Below, in pieces: positions 52,283 to 61,687 of a stretch of DNA of 64,000 nt; the first letter of the stretch is position 1, and each line of letters begins with the position of its first letter. Where the stretch lies: assembly GCF_009720835.1 (NCBI RefSeq), contig NZ_WNKZ01000007.1, positions 58,156 to 122,155 of the forward strand. The letters are read 5' to 3'. Under the pieces are notes generated by a model, which did not search any database, was not told the DNA's origin, and worked only from the letters and a program-made list of their open reading frames with translations. The position numbers and the translations under genes were made by a program. Source of the DNA: Pseudoduganella buxea (lineage in GTDB: Bacteria; Pseudomonadota; Gammaproteobacteria; Burkholderiales; Burkholderiaceae_D).

Positions 52283-53944
52283 TTATTTTTTCTCCGCCTC
52301 GTCCGTCGAGAAGTTCAACTGCGGCGACTCTTCCTCCTTCGGCGTCTCCGACGGCGGCGTGCCGTAGTCGGCCGGCGCCTCGATCTGCAGTTCCAGCTGT
52401 TCCGTCATGTCCGTCTTGGTGGCCACCGAGACCAGGTTGGGGAAGGCGATGATCAGCGTCACCATCACCACCTGGATGCACACGAACGGAATCGCGCCCC
52501 AGTAGATGTCGGAGGTCTTGACCTCCTTCGGCGCGACCGAACGCAGGTAGAACAGCGCGAAGCCGAACGGCGGGTGCATGAACGACGTCTGCATGTTCAC
52601 GCCCAGCAGCACGCCGAACCAGATCAGGTCGATCCCCAGCTTTTCCGCCACCGGCCCCACCAGCGGCACGAGGATGAAGGCCAGCTCGAAGAAGTCGAGG
52701 AAGAAGGCCAGGCCGAAGAACATGATGTTGACGACGATAAGGAAGCCCGTCACGCCGCCGGGCAGGTTCGTCAGCAGGTGCTCGACCCACAAGTCGCCGT
52801 TCACGCCGCGGAATACCAGGGCAAATACGGTCGAGCCGATCAGGATGAAGATGACGAAGCACGACAGGCGCGTGGTCGACATCATCGCCTGCTGCAACAG
52901 GCTCCAGCTCAGCCGCCGGTTCATCATCGCCAGCAGGATCGCGCCCAGCGCGCCCATGCCGCCGCCTTCGGTGGGCGTGGCCAGGCCGATGAAGATGGTG
53001 CCCAGCACGAGGAAGATCAGCGCCAGCGGCGGGATCAGCACGAACACGATCTTCTCGGCCATCTTCGACAGCAGGCCCAGTTTCAGGTAGCGGTTGGCAC
53101 AAGCGAAGGCGAAGGCCCCGATGATGCCCAGCGCCGCCGAGAAGATGCCCACTTCGTCGGCATGCGCCTCGGGGTGGCTGCTTTCATAGTAGTGCGCGAA
53201 GCCGTAGGACGCAGCGACCGTGGCCGCCACCAGCACCAGCAGCGAACGCACGCCGGAGTCGCCGTTCGGCTCCTTCAGGTTGCGCGCCTCTTCCGGCAGC
53301 GCCGGTGCATGGTGCGGCTTGAAGATCGACACGGCCAGCACATAGCCGGCATACATCGCCGTCAGCAGCAGGCCCGGGACAAAAGCGGCCTTGTACATGT
53401 CACCCACCGAGCGGCCCAGCTGGTCGGCCATGACGATCAGCACCAGCGACGGCGGAATGATCTGGGCCAGCGTGCCGGAGGCGGCGATGACGCCGGTGGC
53501 GAGGCGCTTGTCGTAACCGTAGCGCAGCATCACGGGCAGCGAGATCAGGCCCATCGAGATGACGGAGGCCGCCACCACGCCCGTGGTGGCCGCCAGCAGG
53601 GCGCCGACGAAGATGACGGCATAGGCCACGCCGCCGCGGATGGGGCCGAACAGCTGGCCGATGGTGTCGAGCAGGTCCTCGGCCATGCCGGAACGCTCCA
53701 GGATCAGGCCCATGAAGGTGAAGAAGGGAATGGCCAGCAGGGTATCGTTGGCCATGATGCCGAAGATCCGGTTCGGCAGCGCCTGCAGCAGTTCGGGCTT
53801 CAACAGGCCCAATTCGATGCCGAGAAGCCCGAACAGCAGGCCGTTGGCGGCCAGCGCGAAGGCGACGGGAAAACCGGAGAGCAGGAATACGACGAGCGCC
53901 CCGAACATGATGGGCGCCATATTGGCGATCAGGAAGGCTTCCAT
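52283..53944 (-). CDS. TRAP transporter large permease subunit (DctM type)
   Basis: Inner-membrane subunit with about 12-14 hydrophobic segments that carries out sodium-coupled solute transport. Family marks are FLLSGFPVAFALAANGLLFG, FFTFMGLILERSGMAEDLL and SGTLAQIIPPSLVLIVMADQ. At 553 residues it is about 120 longer than common DctM proteins: a loop around residues 220-275 (rich in Glu/Pro/His) plus extra helices, and a charged tail ending in EAEKK. This enlarged type usually belongs to the mannitol/chloroaromatic class, matching the class of both binding proteins at 17.7 and 24.1 kb. Follows dctQ after 15 nt. Confidence 0.93.
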   Translation of the reverse strand: MEAFLIANMAPIMFGALVVFLLSGFPVAFALAANGLLFGLLGIELGLLKPELLQALPNRIFGIMANDTLLAIPFFTFMGLILERSGMAEDLLDTIGQLFGPIRGGVAYAVIFVGALLAATTGVVAASVISMGLISLPVMLRYGYDKRLATGVIAASGTLAQIIPPSLVLIVMADQLGRSVGDMYKAAFVPGLLLTAMYAGYVLAVSIFKPHHAPALPEEARNLKEPNGDSGVRSLLVLVAATVAASYGFAHYYESSHPEAHADEVGIFSAALGIIGAFAFACANRYLKLGLLSKMAEKIVFVLIPPLALIFLVLGTIFIGLATPTEGGGMGALGAILLAMMNRRLSWSLLQQAMMSTTRLSCFVIFILIGSTVFALVFRGVNGDLWVEHLLTNLPGGVTGFLIVVNIMFFGLAFFLDFFELAFILVPLVGPVAEKLGIDLIWFGVLLGVNMQTSFMHPPFGFALFYLRSVAPKEVKTSDIYWGAIPFVCIQVVMVTLIIAFPNLVSVATKTDMTEQLELQIEAPADYGTPPSETPKEEESPQLNFSTDEAEKK

Positions 53945-53959
53945 TGTGAAGTCGGTCCT

Positions 53960-54535
53960 TCAGGTAAGGTGATTGGCGTTCTTGATCGCCGCGATTTCTT
54001 CTTCGGGCGTGACGGCGTGCTTGGTGAAGGCGCTGGCGTCGAGCCGGCCCTGCAGATAGGCCACGCGCTTGATCATTTCGGATACGCCCTGCAGGATCAT
54101 CAGCGCGAAGCCGACGGCCACCAGCAGCTTGGCGGGCCAGACGATCAGGCCGCCGGAATTGCTGGACATCTCGCCGCTGCGCAGCGATTCGAGCCCGAAC
54201 GGAATGCCGTAGTACAGGATGACCAGGCAGACCGGCATCAGGAAGAAGACGAAGCCGAGCAGGTCGAGCCAGACCTGGGTGCGGCGCGAGAAGCGCCCGG
54301 TGACGACGTCGATGCGCACGTGCTCGTCACGCCGCAACGTGTGGGGGGAAGCCAGCATGAACACAGCGGCGAACAGGTACCACTGGATTTCCAGCCAGGC
54401 GTTGGAACTCATATTGAGCGAATAGCGGATCAGCGCGTTGCCGGCGCAGATCAGCACCGCCAGCAGCAGGGCCCAGGATACGGCCGTGGCGATGGTGTCG
54501 TTCAGTTTGTCGATTGCCCGCGATACAAACAGCAT
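53960..54535 (-). CDS. TRAP transporter small permease subunit (DctQ type)
   Basis: 191-residue membrane protein with four hydrophobic helices; DctQ stabilises DctM and contacts the binding protein. Signature EIQWYLFAAVFMLASPHTLRRDEHVRIDVV is typical of the family. ATG 54535 follows GAGGAGTGAGGAGACACC. It forms an operon with dctM but has no binding-protein gene next to it. The region between it and argH (83 bp) could hold its promoter. Confidence 0.92.
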   Translation of the reverse strand: MLFVSRAIDKLNDTIATAVSWALLLAVLICAGNALIRYSLNMSSNAWLEIQWYLFAAVFMLASPHTLRRDEHVRIDVVTGRFSRRTQVWLDLLGFVFFLMPVCLVILYYGIPFGLESLRSGEMSSNSGGLIVWPAKLLVAVGFALMILQGVSEMIKRVAYLQGRLDASAFTKHAVTPEEEIAAIKNANHLT

Positions 54536-54618
54536 GGTGTCTCCTCACTCCTCGAAGGGCGCTGCGTTGGCGCCCGGTTTTCAGGTCGATGATGATGCCG
54601 CGTGACGAAAAGGACGCG

Positions 54619-56016
54619 CTACATGGCGAGCTGGCTCCTGACGCGGGCAATCGCGGCGCGCACCTGGTTCGGCGCGGTGCCGCCCACGTGGTCGCGCGCG
54701 GCGACGGAGCCTTCCAGGGTCAGCACGGCGAACACGTCCTCGCCCACCAGCGGCGAGAAGGCCTGCAGCTGTTCCAGCGACAGGTCGGCCAGGTCGCAGC
54801 CGGCATCGACGCACTGGCGCACGGCGTGGGCCACGGCTTCGTGGGCGTCACGGAAGGGCAGGCCCTTCTTGACCAGGTAGTCGGCCAGGTCGGTGGCGGT
54901 GGCATAGCCCTGCAGCGCGGCCGCGCGCATCGCTTCGGGCTTGACGGTGATGCCGCCGGCCATGTCGGCGAAGATGCGCAGCGTGTCGACGACGGTATCG
55001 ACCGTGTCGAACAGGGGTTCCTTGTCTTCCTGGTTGTCCTTGTTGTAGGCCAGCGGCTGGCCCTTCATCAGGGTCAGCAGGGCCATCAGGTGGCCGTAGA
55101 CGCGGCCCGTCTTGCCCCGTGCCAGTTCCGGCACGTCCGGATTTTTCTTCTGCGGCATGATCGACGAGCCGGTGCAGAAGCGGTCGGCGATGTCGATGAA
55201 GCCCACCCGTGGGCTCATCCAGATCACCAGTTCTTCCGACATGCGCGACACGTGCATCATGATCAGGGAGGCGGCGGCCGTGAATTCGATGGCGAAATCG
55301 CGGTCCGACACGGCGTCCAGCGAGTTGTGGCAGACGTCGTCGAAGCCCAGCGTCTGCGCCACGCGCGGCCGGTCGATGGGGAAGGTGGTGCCGGCCAGCG
55401 CGGCCGCGCCCAGCGGCAGGCGGTTGACGCGCTTGCGGCAGTCGGCCATGCGCTCGGCATCGCGGCCGAACATTTCGACATAGGCCAGCATGTGGTGGCC
55501 GAACGTGATCGGCTGGGCCACCTGCATGTGCGTGAAGCCGGGCAGGATGGTGTCGGCGTGCTGTTCGGCCAGGTCGACCAGGGCGCCGCGCAGCTGCGCC
55601 AGCAGGCCCGTGATGTCGTCGATGGCGGTGCGCACGTACAGGCGGATGTCGGTGGCCACCTGGTCGTTGCGGGAGCGGCCCGTGTGCAGGCGCTTGCCGG
55701 CGTCGCCCACCAGTTCGGTCAGGCGCTTCTCGATATTCAGGTGCACGTCTTCCAGGTCGAGCAGCCATTCGAACTGGCCGCCGTCGATCTCCTGGCCAAT
55801 CCGGGCCATGCCGCCACGGATCGCTTCCAGGTCGGCCGTCGGGATGATGCCTTGTGCCGCCAGCATTTCGGCGTGGGCCAGCGAGCCTTCGATGTCGGCC
55901 TTGGCCATGCGCTTGTCGAAGAAGACGGAAGCGGTATAGCGTTTGACGAGATCGGAGACGGGTTCGGAGAAGCGAGCCGACCAGGCCTCGCCCTTTTTGG
56001 AGAGTTGTGCAGTCAT
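54619..56016 (-). CDS. argH: Argininosuccinate lyase
   Basis: Last enzyme of arginine synthesis, cleaving argininosuccinate to arginine and fumarate. The 465 residues match the family length. The fumarase-superfamily signature [11 protein letters not shown] carries the catalytic Ser at 284/285, [13 protein letters not shown] binds substrate at 111-123, and the general acid/base His is in [15 protein letters not shown] 56016 is used; the frame is open to 56082 but the promoter lies there. No other arg gene is adjacent. Confidence 0.97.
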   Translation of the reverse strand: MTAQLSKKGEAWSARFSEPVSDLVKRYTASVFFDKRMAKADIEGSLAHAEMLAAQGIIPTADLEAIRGGMARIGQEIDGGQFEWLLDLEDVHLNIEKRLTELVGDAGKRLHTGRSRNDQVATDIRLYVRTAIDDITGLLAQLRGALVDLAEQHADTILPGFTHMQVAQPITFGHHMLAYVEMFGRDAERMADCRKRVNRLPLGAAALAGTTFPIDRPRVAQTLGFDDVCHNSLDAVSDRDFAIEFTAAASLIMMHVSRMSEELVIWMSPRVGFIDIADRFCTGSSIMPQKKNPDVPELARGKTGRVYGHLMALLTLMKGQPLAYNKDNQEDKEPLFDTVDTVVDTLRIFADMAGGITVKPEAMRAAALQGYATATDLADYLVKKGLPFRDAHEAVAHAVRQCVDAGCDLADLSLEQLQAFSPLVGEDVFAVLTLEGSVAARDHVGGTAPNQVRAAIARVRSQLAM

Positions 56017-56071
56017 GATGTGGGTCCGGTTGTTGTGAAACCCCGGCGCGGCATTGGGGCCCCTTTGCCTG

Positions 56072-56077
56072 ATTATA
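56072..56077 (-). promoter_or_regulatory. argH: Consensus -10 box of argH
   Basis: A perfect TATAAT on the minus strand, about 56 nt upstream of the argH ATG, preceded by TTGTT but without a good -35 box. The divergent NTF2-like gene starts at 56161. Confidence 0.5.
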
Positions 56078-56160
56078 AACAAGGTTTGCCCGGCGGCGGC
56101 CTTTTAGTCGGCCTGACACCGGCGGTGTTATCGTTGTGTTTTTGTCGATAGGGAGCTGCG

Positions 56161-56691
56161 ATGAAGAAGTTGGTACTCGGTTTGACCTTGCTGGCCGCCC
56201 TGGCCGGCGGCGCCTCGGCCCAGCAGGCCGCCGGCCCCAGGATGGCCGACACCGCCAGCGTGGACGGCGTCGTCGCCGCGCTGTACGACACCATCTCCGG
56301 CCCGGCCGGCAAGGCGCGCGACTGGGACCGGCTGCGCGCGCTGTTCCGCCCGGACGGGCGCATGATCGTGCATGGCCCGAACAAGGAAGGCGGCACCACC
56401 ACGCGCGTGCTGACGGTGGAAGACTATATCGGCCGCGTCACGCCGCTGTTTGCCAAGGAAGGCTTCTTCGAGTCCGAGCTGGCGCGGCGCAGCGAGCAGT
56501 TCGGCCAGATCGCCCACGTCTTCTCCACCTACGAATCGCGCCACGCCCAGGATGAGGCGAAGCCGTTCCAGCGCGGTATCAACAGCATCCAGCTGATCCA
56601 CGACGGCCAGCGCTGGTGGGTACAGTCGCTCGTGTGGCAGGCCGAATCGGACCGCCACCCGCTGCCTGAACGCTACCTGAAGGGGCGCTGA
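56161..56691 (+). CDS. Exported NTF2/SnoaL-like protein
   Basis: 176 residues with signal peptide (MKKLVLGLTLLAALAGGASA). The mature part has the cone-shaped NTF2-like pattern: DGVVAALYDTISGPAGKARDWDRLRALFRPDGRM, then ARRSEQFGQIAHVFSTYESR and GINSIQLIHDGQRWWVQSLVWQ. Such proteins bind or isomerise small ligands; no catalytic set is obvious. Its TGA overlaps the ATG of the acetyltransferase gene by one base, so the two are coupled. Confidence 0.78.
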   Translation: MKKLVLGLTLLAALAGGASAQQAAGPRMADTASVDGVVAALYDTISGPAGKARDWDRLRALFRPDGRMIVHGPNKEGGTTTRVLTVEDYIGRVTPLFAKEGFFESELARRSEQFGQIAHVFSTYESRHAQDEAKPFQRGINSIQLIHDGQRWWVQSLVWQAESDRHPLPERYLKGR

Positions 56692-57134
56692 TGACGGGCC
56701 GCTATACCGTCGACACCGACAAGGCGCGCCTCGACGTCGCCATGATCCACCGCTTCCTGGCCGAGGAATCCACCTGGGCGCTGGGCATCCCACGCGCGCT
56801 GCTGCAGCGGGCCATCGACCATTCGTTGTGCTTCGGGGTCTACGCGGAGGACGGCACCCAGGTGGCGTTCGCCCGCGTCGTCACCGACACGGCCACCTAT
56901 GCCTATCTGCTCGACGTCTTCGTCTGTTGCGGCCACCGCGGCCAGGGCCACAGCACGCGGCTGATGGATGCCGTGATGGCGCATCCGGACCTGCAAGGGC
57001 TGCGCCGCTTCATGCTGGCCACGATGACGGCGCCAGGCCTGTATGCCCGCTACGGCTTCGCGCCGCCCGCGCTGCCCGAGGCCCTGATGGAGCGGTGCGT
57101 GGTCGATCCCTATCGCACCAAAGCGGCGCGCTGA
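56691..57134 (+). CDS. GNAT family N-acetyltransferase
   Basis: 147 residues, cytoplasmic. The acetyl-CoA loop (V-x-x-x-x-RGxGxS type) is visible as DVFVCCGHRGQGHSTRLMDAVM, preceded by FARVVTDTATYAYLLDV and followed by YARYGFAPPA. Acceptor unknown. Coupled by TGATG overlap to the upstream exported NTF2-like gene. No terminator visible. Confidence 0.9.
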   Translation: MTGRYTVDTDKARLDVAMIHRFLAEESTWALGIPRALLQRAIDHSLCFGVYAEDGTQVAFARVVTDTATYAYLLDVFVCCGHRGQGHSTRLMDAVMAHPDLQGLRRFMLATMTAPGLYARYGFAPPALPEALMERCVVDPYRTKAAR

Positions 57135-57220
57135 AGGCGCGACGGTCGTGCACGTCCCGTGCGGGGCGTGGCTGCGACCCATCACTTCGTGCCAATTCGT
57201 GGCGTGCGGGTGTGTATGGG

Positions 57221-57260
57221 TTGAGTTTTGCCGTCGACCTGCGTACGATAAAACTATCGT
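57221..57260 (+). promoter_or_regulatory. Promoter of the TonB receptor gene with overlapping palindrome
   Basis: TTGAGT (57221-57226), 17 bp and TACGAT (57244-57249). The perfect inverted repeat ACGATA-AAAC-TATCGT (57245-57260) overlaps the -10 box and would bring a dimeric regulator onto the promoter. The receptor starts at 57387. Confidence 0.5.
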
Positions 57261-57386
57261 TCTTTTAATATTGCCGGACGGCCAAGCCTATCCTGAGCGC
57301 CGTCGTCGTGTTTTCTGCAAGCGTCGTGCATGCGTTCCTCGAATGGTCTGGCGGCCCCACCGGCGCACAACAGTTCAGGAGCTTTG

Positions 57387-60170
57387 ATGAGCAAGCCATA
57401 TCGCCACGACCGCCATGCCGAAACGTGCCTTACCACCGTCGCACGGGCGGTACGCCAGTCGTGCACGCGCGGGCTTCACGCGGCCAGCCTGGCGGCGCTG
57501 GGCCTGACGGCAGTGGGCGTGCAGGCACAAACGGCGGCGCCCGGCACCGTGCCGATGCCCCGCGTCGAGATCACCGGGTCGGCCATCCGCCAGATCGAAT
57601 CGGAAACCCCGCTGCCGGTGCAGATCGTCACGCGCGAGGAAATCGACAAGGCCGGCGTGACGACGGCGGCCGAACTGATGTCGCGCATCTCGGCCAACGT
57701 GGGCGGGCTGACGGACGGCGTCAGCATCAATGTCGGCGGCGACCAGCGCGGCTTCAACAGCGCCAACCTGCGCGGCATCGGCACCTCATCGACCCTGGTC
57801 CTGCTGAACGGCCGGCGCATGGCCAACTTCGCCTCGCCCGGCGACGATTCGGGCGTGGACCTGAACAATATCCCGGCCGCGGCGATTGCCCGCGTCGAAG
57901 TGCTGATGGACGGCGCCTCGGCCCTGTACGGCACCGATGCCATCGGCGGCGTGATCAACTTCATCACCCGCAAGGACTTCCGCGGCGTCGAGGCCAATGT
58001 GTACCGGGGCGCCACGGACGAAGGCGGCGCCGGCAAGAAGACGGCCACCTTGAGCATGGGGGCGGGCGACCTGCAGGCAGACGGCTACAACGTGTTCGCC
58101 GTGCTGGATGTGCAGAGCACCGAGGCGCTGCGCACGTCGCAGCGCAGCTTCATCCCCGAGCTGCGGATTCCGCAGCAGCTGGGGCACCTGCTGTCCAGCT
58201 GGACGAGCCCGGGCAATATCCGCCTGACGTCGGCCCAGCGCGACCACCTGCAGGAAATCGGCTTCCTTCTCAATGGCCGGCCCATCACGAACCGGCAGAT
58301 CAACCTGTCGATCCCGAACTGCAGCCCGCCGGCCAACCTGTACCTGCCGGACGGCACCGGCGGCGTCGACGCCTGCACCTACGACTACATGGGCGACACG
58401 GAGCTGTATCCGAAGTCGAACAAACAGAACCTGTTGACGCGCGGCGTGCTCAAGCTCGACGCGAACAACCAGCTGTATGCGGAAGTGGCGCTGAGCCGCT
58501 CGCGCACCAGCTACGTGGGTTCGTCCGCCCGCGTCACCGGCTACCTCGACTACCGCCGCATCCCGGCGCTGGCCGGCACCGGCCTCGATACGCTGGAAGA
58601 CGACGACGTTCCCGGCGAGATCGAAGTGCGCACGCGTCTGTCCGAGGCGGGTAACCGCACCAGCGAACTGACCAGCGAAAGCCAGCGCTACGTGATCGGC
58701 CTGCAGGGCACCGTGGCGGGCTGGGATTACGACGTCGGCATCAACCACAGCGTCAACACCGTCAAGGACAAGGACACCCACGGCTACCTGCTGTACAACG
58801 AGCTGCTGGAAGGGATCGCGTCGGGCCTGATCAATCCCTTCGGCCCGTCCGGTGCGGAAGGGCAGGCGCTGATCGACCGCATCCAGGTCAACGAGGAAGT
58901 GCGGCATGCGCGCGGCACGATGGACTCGATCGACTTCAAGGCCTCGCGGGCGCTGATGCCGCTGGCCGGCGGCGACCTGGCCATGGCCTTCGGCGGCGAA
59001 GTGCGGCGCGAGCGCACCGACTTCACGCCGTCCGCCCTCCTGATGAGCGATAACATCAACAACGACGCCGCGCCCGAAGGGGGCAAGGCCACCAGCGACC
59101 GGCGCCGCGTGGCCGCCATCTTCGGCGAAGTGCAGGCGCCGTTCACGAAGGAGTGGCAGGCGCAGCTCTCGGCCCGCTACGACCATTACGAGCAGGTGGG
59201 CGGGGCGCTGAGCCCGAAACTGGGCGTCAGCTACACGCCGGCGAAATGGCTGATGGCGCGTGCGTCGGCCGGGCGGGGCTTCCGCGCGCCGTCGATGACG
59301 GACCTGTATCGCCCCACCGTCTACAGCTCCACGGCGACCCTGCCGGACCCGGTCTACTGCGCCACCGTCGACAACAACTACGCCGACTGCGCCAGCAATT
59401 GGGACACGCGCCGCTACAGCAATGCCGACCTGAAGCCCGAGCGCAGCCGGCAGTACTCGGCCGGCATCGTCATCGAGCCGACCAGGTACGTCACGGCCAG
59501 CCTGGATTACTGGAATATCCGCCGCACGGACCTGATCAGCGAGATCGGCGACGACATCATCCTGTCGAACCTGGACAAGTACGGCGACCTGGTGCACCGC
59601 GACGAAGACGACTACATCGACTATATCGAGCTGCACAAGGAAAACCGCGGCGCCCAGGTGGCGCGGGGCCTGGACCTGATGGTCGACCTGCACGGCATCG
59701 ATACGCCGGTGGGCCGCCTGGGTGGGCGCCTGAACGGTACCTATGTGCTCAAGTCGAAGGTGCAGACCGGGCCGGGCGACCCCTTCGTCAGCAACCTGGG
59801 GCGCTTCGTCACGGACATGGCCGTGCAGCGCTGGCGCCATACCATTACCTTCGACTGGGAGCGCGGCCCCCTGTCGACCAGCCTGTCGAACACCTACTCG
59901 TCCGGCTATACGGACCAGAACTCGGCCATCAATGTCGACGACGGCAGCGTGGTGGCGGCCAACCGGGTATCCTCGTATTCGCTGTGGAACCTGTCCGGTG
60001 CGTGGGAAGTGAACAGGGCGTGGCGCGTGCGCGCCGGGGTGCAGAACCTGGCCGACAAGAGCCCGCCCTATTCGAACCAGGCGTACTACTTCATTTCAGG
60101 CTACGATCCCACGTACACCGATCCGCGTGGCCGGCGTTACTATGCCAGCCTGAATTACGTGTTCAAGTAA
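57387..60170 (+). CDS. TonB-dependent outer-membrane receptor
   Basis: 927 residues. ATG 57387 follows CAGGAGCTTTG. A signal peptide ending in VQAQ (about residue 48) is followed by the plug domain (VEITGSAIRQIESETPLPVQIVTREEIDKAG, LRGIGTSSTLVLLNGRR, VLMDGASALYGTDAIGGVINF) and a 22-strand barrel ending in YASLNYVFK. It resembles xanthomonad/sphingomonad-type receptors for sugars or peptides; the ligand is not known. The following gene codes for an exported cyanophycinase (24 nt gap), suggesting uptake of peptide degradation products. Confidence 0.94.
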   Translation: MSKPYRHDRHAETCLTTVARAVRQSCTRGLHAASLAALGLTAVGVQAQTAAPGTVPMPRVEITGSAIRQIESETPLPVQIVTREEIDKAGVTTAAELMSRISANVGGLTDGVSINVGGDQRGFNSANLRGIGTSSTLVLLNGRRMANFASPGDDSGVDLNNIPAAAIARVEVLMDGASALYGTDAIGGVINFITRKDFRGVEANVYRGATDEGGAGKKTATLSMGAGDLQADGYNVFAVLDVQSTEALRTSQRSFIPELRIPQQLGHLLSSWTSPGNIRLTSAQRDHLQEIGFLLNGRPITNRQINLSIPNCSPPANLYLPDGTGGVDACTYDYMGDTELYPKSNKQNLLTRGVLKLDANNQLYAEVALSRSRTSYVGSSARVTGYLDYRRIPALAGTGLDTLEDDDVPGEIEVRTRLSEAGNRTSELTSESQRYVIGLQGTVAGWDYDVGINHSVNTVKDKDTHGYLLYNELLEGIASGLINPFGPSGAEGQALIDRIQVNEEVRHARGTMDSIDFKASRALMPLAGGDLAMAFGGEVRRERTDFTPSALLMSDNINNDAAPEGGKATSDRRRVAAIFGEVQAPFTKEWQAQLSARYDHYEQVGGALSPKLGVSYTPAKWLMARASAGRGFRAPSMTDLYRPTVYSSTATLPDPVYCATVDNNYADCASNWDTRRYSNADLKPERSRQYSAGIVIEPTRYVTASLDYWNIRRTDLISEIGDDIILSNLDKYGDLVHRDEDDYIDYIELHKENRGAQVARGLDLMVDLHGIDTPVGRLGGRLNGTYVLKSKVQTGPGDPFVSNLGRFVTDMAVQRWRHTITFDWERGPLSTSLSNTYSSGYTDQNSAINVDDGSVVAANRVSSYSLWNLSGAWEVNRAWRVRAGVQNLADKSPPYSNQAYYFISGYDPTYTDPRGRRYYASLNYVFK

Positions 60171-60194
60171 GGGTATCCTTTCAAAGGAGTAGGC

Positions 60195-61496
60195 ATGGCC
60201 AGGCTGTCGTCCGCACCGTCGTTCCGCCCGATGTTCGTTCATGTCTTGCGCGTTTGCGTGGCGCTGGCCGGCCTGGCCGGCTTGCATGGCGCCGCCCTGG
60301 CCGAGCCGGAGAGGGTCGTGGCCGAGCCGACGGCGCCGCGTGCGCCGCTGCCGGTGGCCAAGGGATCGCTCGTCATCATCGGCGGCGGCCTGCGCGGCGA
60401 CAATGCGGACGTGTGGCAGAAGATCGTCAGCCTGGCCGGCGGCAAGGGCGCCCGCATCGCCGTGTTCCCTTCCGCCTCCGGCACGCCCGAGCCGGTGGCC
60501 AACACCATCATCGGCTACCTGAAAAAATATGGCGCCGATGCCTTCGCCGTGCCGGTGGCCGTGCGGCTGGCCGGCAGCGACTACCGCAAGGCGGCCGACG
60601 ACACGGCGCTGGCCGAGAAGATCCGCAAGGCCGACGGCGTGTATTTCGCCGGCGGTGACCAGAGCCGCATCACGAAGGCACTGGTGCGCGAGGACGGCAC
60701 CCGCACGGCGGCGCTGGAAGCCGTATGGGACCTGTACCGCCGCGGCGGCGTGGTGGCCGGGACGAGCGCCGGTGCGGCCATCATGAGCAGCACCATGTTC
60801 CACAACCCGCGCGCCATCCTGGCCATGCTGCGCGGCGGGGTCACGGAAGGGCAGGAGATCGCGCCGGGCCTGGGTTTCATCGGCGACGACGTCTTCGTCG
60901 ACCAGCACCTGCTGGTGCGTGGCCGATTCGCCCGGATGATTCCGGCCATGCTGGCCAAGAACTACAAGATGGGACTGGGCATCGACGAGGACAGCGCAAT
61001 GGTCATCAACGCCCAGCGCGAGGTGGAAGTGATCGGCTACAGCGGCGCGCTGCTGATCGATACGTCGCAGGCCGTGTGGGACAAGAGCAAGCCTGACTTC
61101 AATGTCAGCAATGTGCGCATCAGTTACCTGGACCGGGGCGACCGCTTCAACATCATCACGCACAGCTTCACGCCGTCGCCGGACAAGGCGGGCGGCCGGC
61201 TCGACCCGGCCCGCACGGCCCTGCGCGGCCCCGTCTACAGCAACGACATCCTGGGCAGCAACGCCGTGGTCCAGCTGATGGAAAGGCTGATCGACAGCGA
61301 CCAGGAAGAAGCCATCGGCATCGCCAGCGGCAATCCGCGCAGCACGACGCCGGAAGTGTGCTTCGAGTTCCGCTTCACGAAGACGCCGGAAAGTGTCGGC
61401 TACATTTCCAGCGTGGCCGAAGCCTACTCGGTCCTCAATATCCGCCTCGACGTGCGGCCCATCGACATTCCCCGCCCCCTGTACCGCTACCGCTGA
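60195..61496 (+). CDS. Exported cyanophycinase (peptidase family S51)
   Basis: 433 residues; ATG 60195 after AAAGGAGTAGGC. A signal peptide (to about residue 35) indicates export. The S51 core runs LVIIGGGLRGDN, then YFAGGDQSRITKAL, the nucleophile segment VAGTSAGAAIMSSTM (catalytic Ser in GTSAG, about residue 193), and GLGFIGDDVFVDQHLLVRGRFARM. Cyanophycinases cut the Asp-Arg polymer cyanophycin to beta-Asp-Arg dipeptides. Exported forms belong to bacteria that feed on released polymer. No isoaspartyl peptidase gene is nearby. Confidence 0.93.
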   Translation: MARLSSAPSFRPMFVHVLRVCVALAGLAGLHGAALAEPERVVAEPTAPRAPLPVAKGSLVIIGGGLRGDNADVWQKIVSLAGGKGARIAVFPSASGTPEPVANTIIGYLKKYGADAFAVPVAVRLAGSDYRKAADDTALAEKIRKADGVYFAGGDQSRITKALVREDGTRTAALEAVWDLYRRGGVVAGTSAGAAIMSSTMFHNPRAILAMLRGGVTEGQEIAPGLGFIGDDVFVDQHLLVRGRFARMIPAMLAKNYKMGLGIDEDSAMVINAQREVEVIGYSGALLIDTSQAVWDKSKPDFNVSNVRISYLDRGDRFNIITHSFTPSPDKAGGRLDPARTALRGPVYSNDILGSNAVVQLMERLIDSDQEEAIGIASGNPRSTTPEVCFEFRFTKTPESVGYISSVAEAYSVLNIRLDVRPIDIPRPLYRYR

Positions 61497-61516
61497 CGGC
61501 AGGTTCTACATCGGCG

Positions 61517-61581
61517 AAACCGGGGACAGTCCCCTGTTTTGCGGCAACTGTTGCCCGACAACAGGGGACTGTACCCGGTTT
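61517..61581. repeat. 22-bp inverted repeat with nested hairpin, GGGGACAGTCCCC core
   Basis: Arms 61517-61538 and 61560-61581 are complementary except for one base. The 21-nt centre contains a second small palindrome, GGCAA-CTG-TTGCC. The right arm ends in a T-run, so the element probably terminates the cyanophycinase transcript. Its core matches the palindromes at 12.1 and 25.3 kb. Confidence 0.8.
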
Positions 61582-61687
61582 TTCCGAAGTCCAAAAATAA
61601 AGTTAAAAAAATTGAATCCGGCGCGCTCGCCGTTGCGTATACAGCCACGTTGCATCCTCATTCACGCTTCACCCAGGAGGAATCACC

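Noticed and set aside
52574..54592. 672-codon plus-strand open frame opposite the TRAP permease genes
   Set aside because: Low-complexity Gln/His/Asp/Arg sequence; the minus strand codes for hydrophobic DctM and DctQ proteins with family motifs.
57786..59840. 684-codon minus-strand frame opposite the TonB receptor
   Set aside because: Val/Ala/Arg/Gln-rich shadow without domain features; the receptor is convincing on the plus strand.
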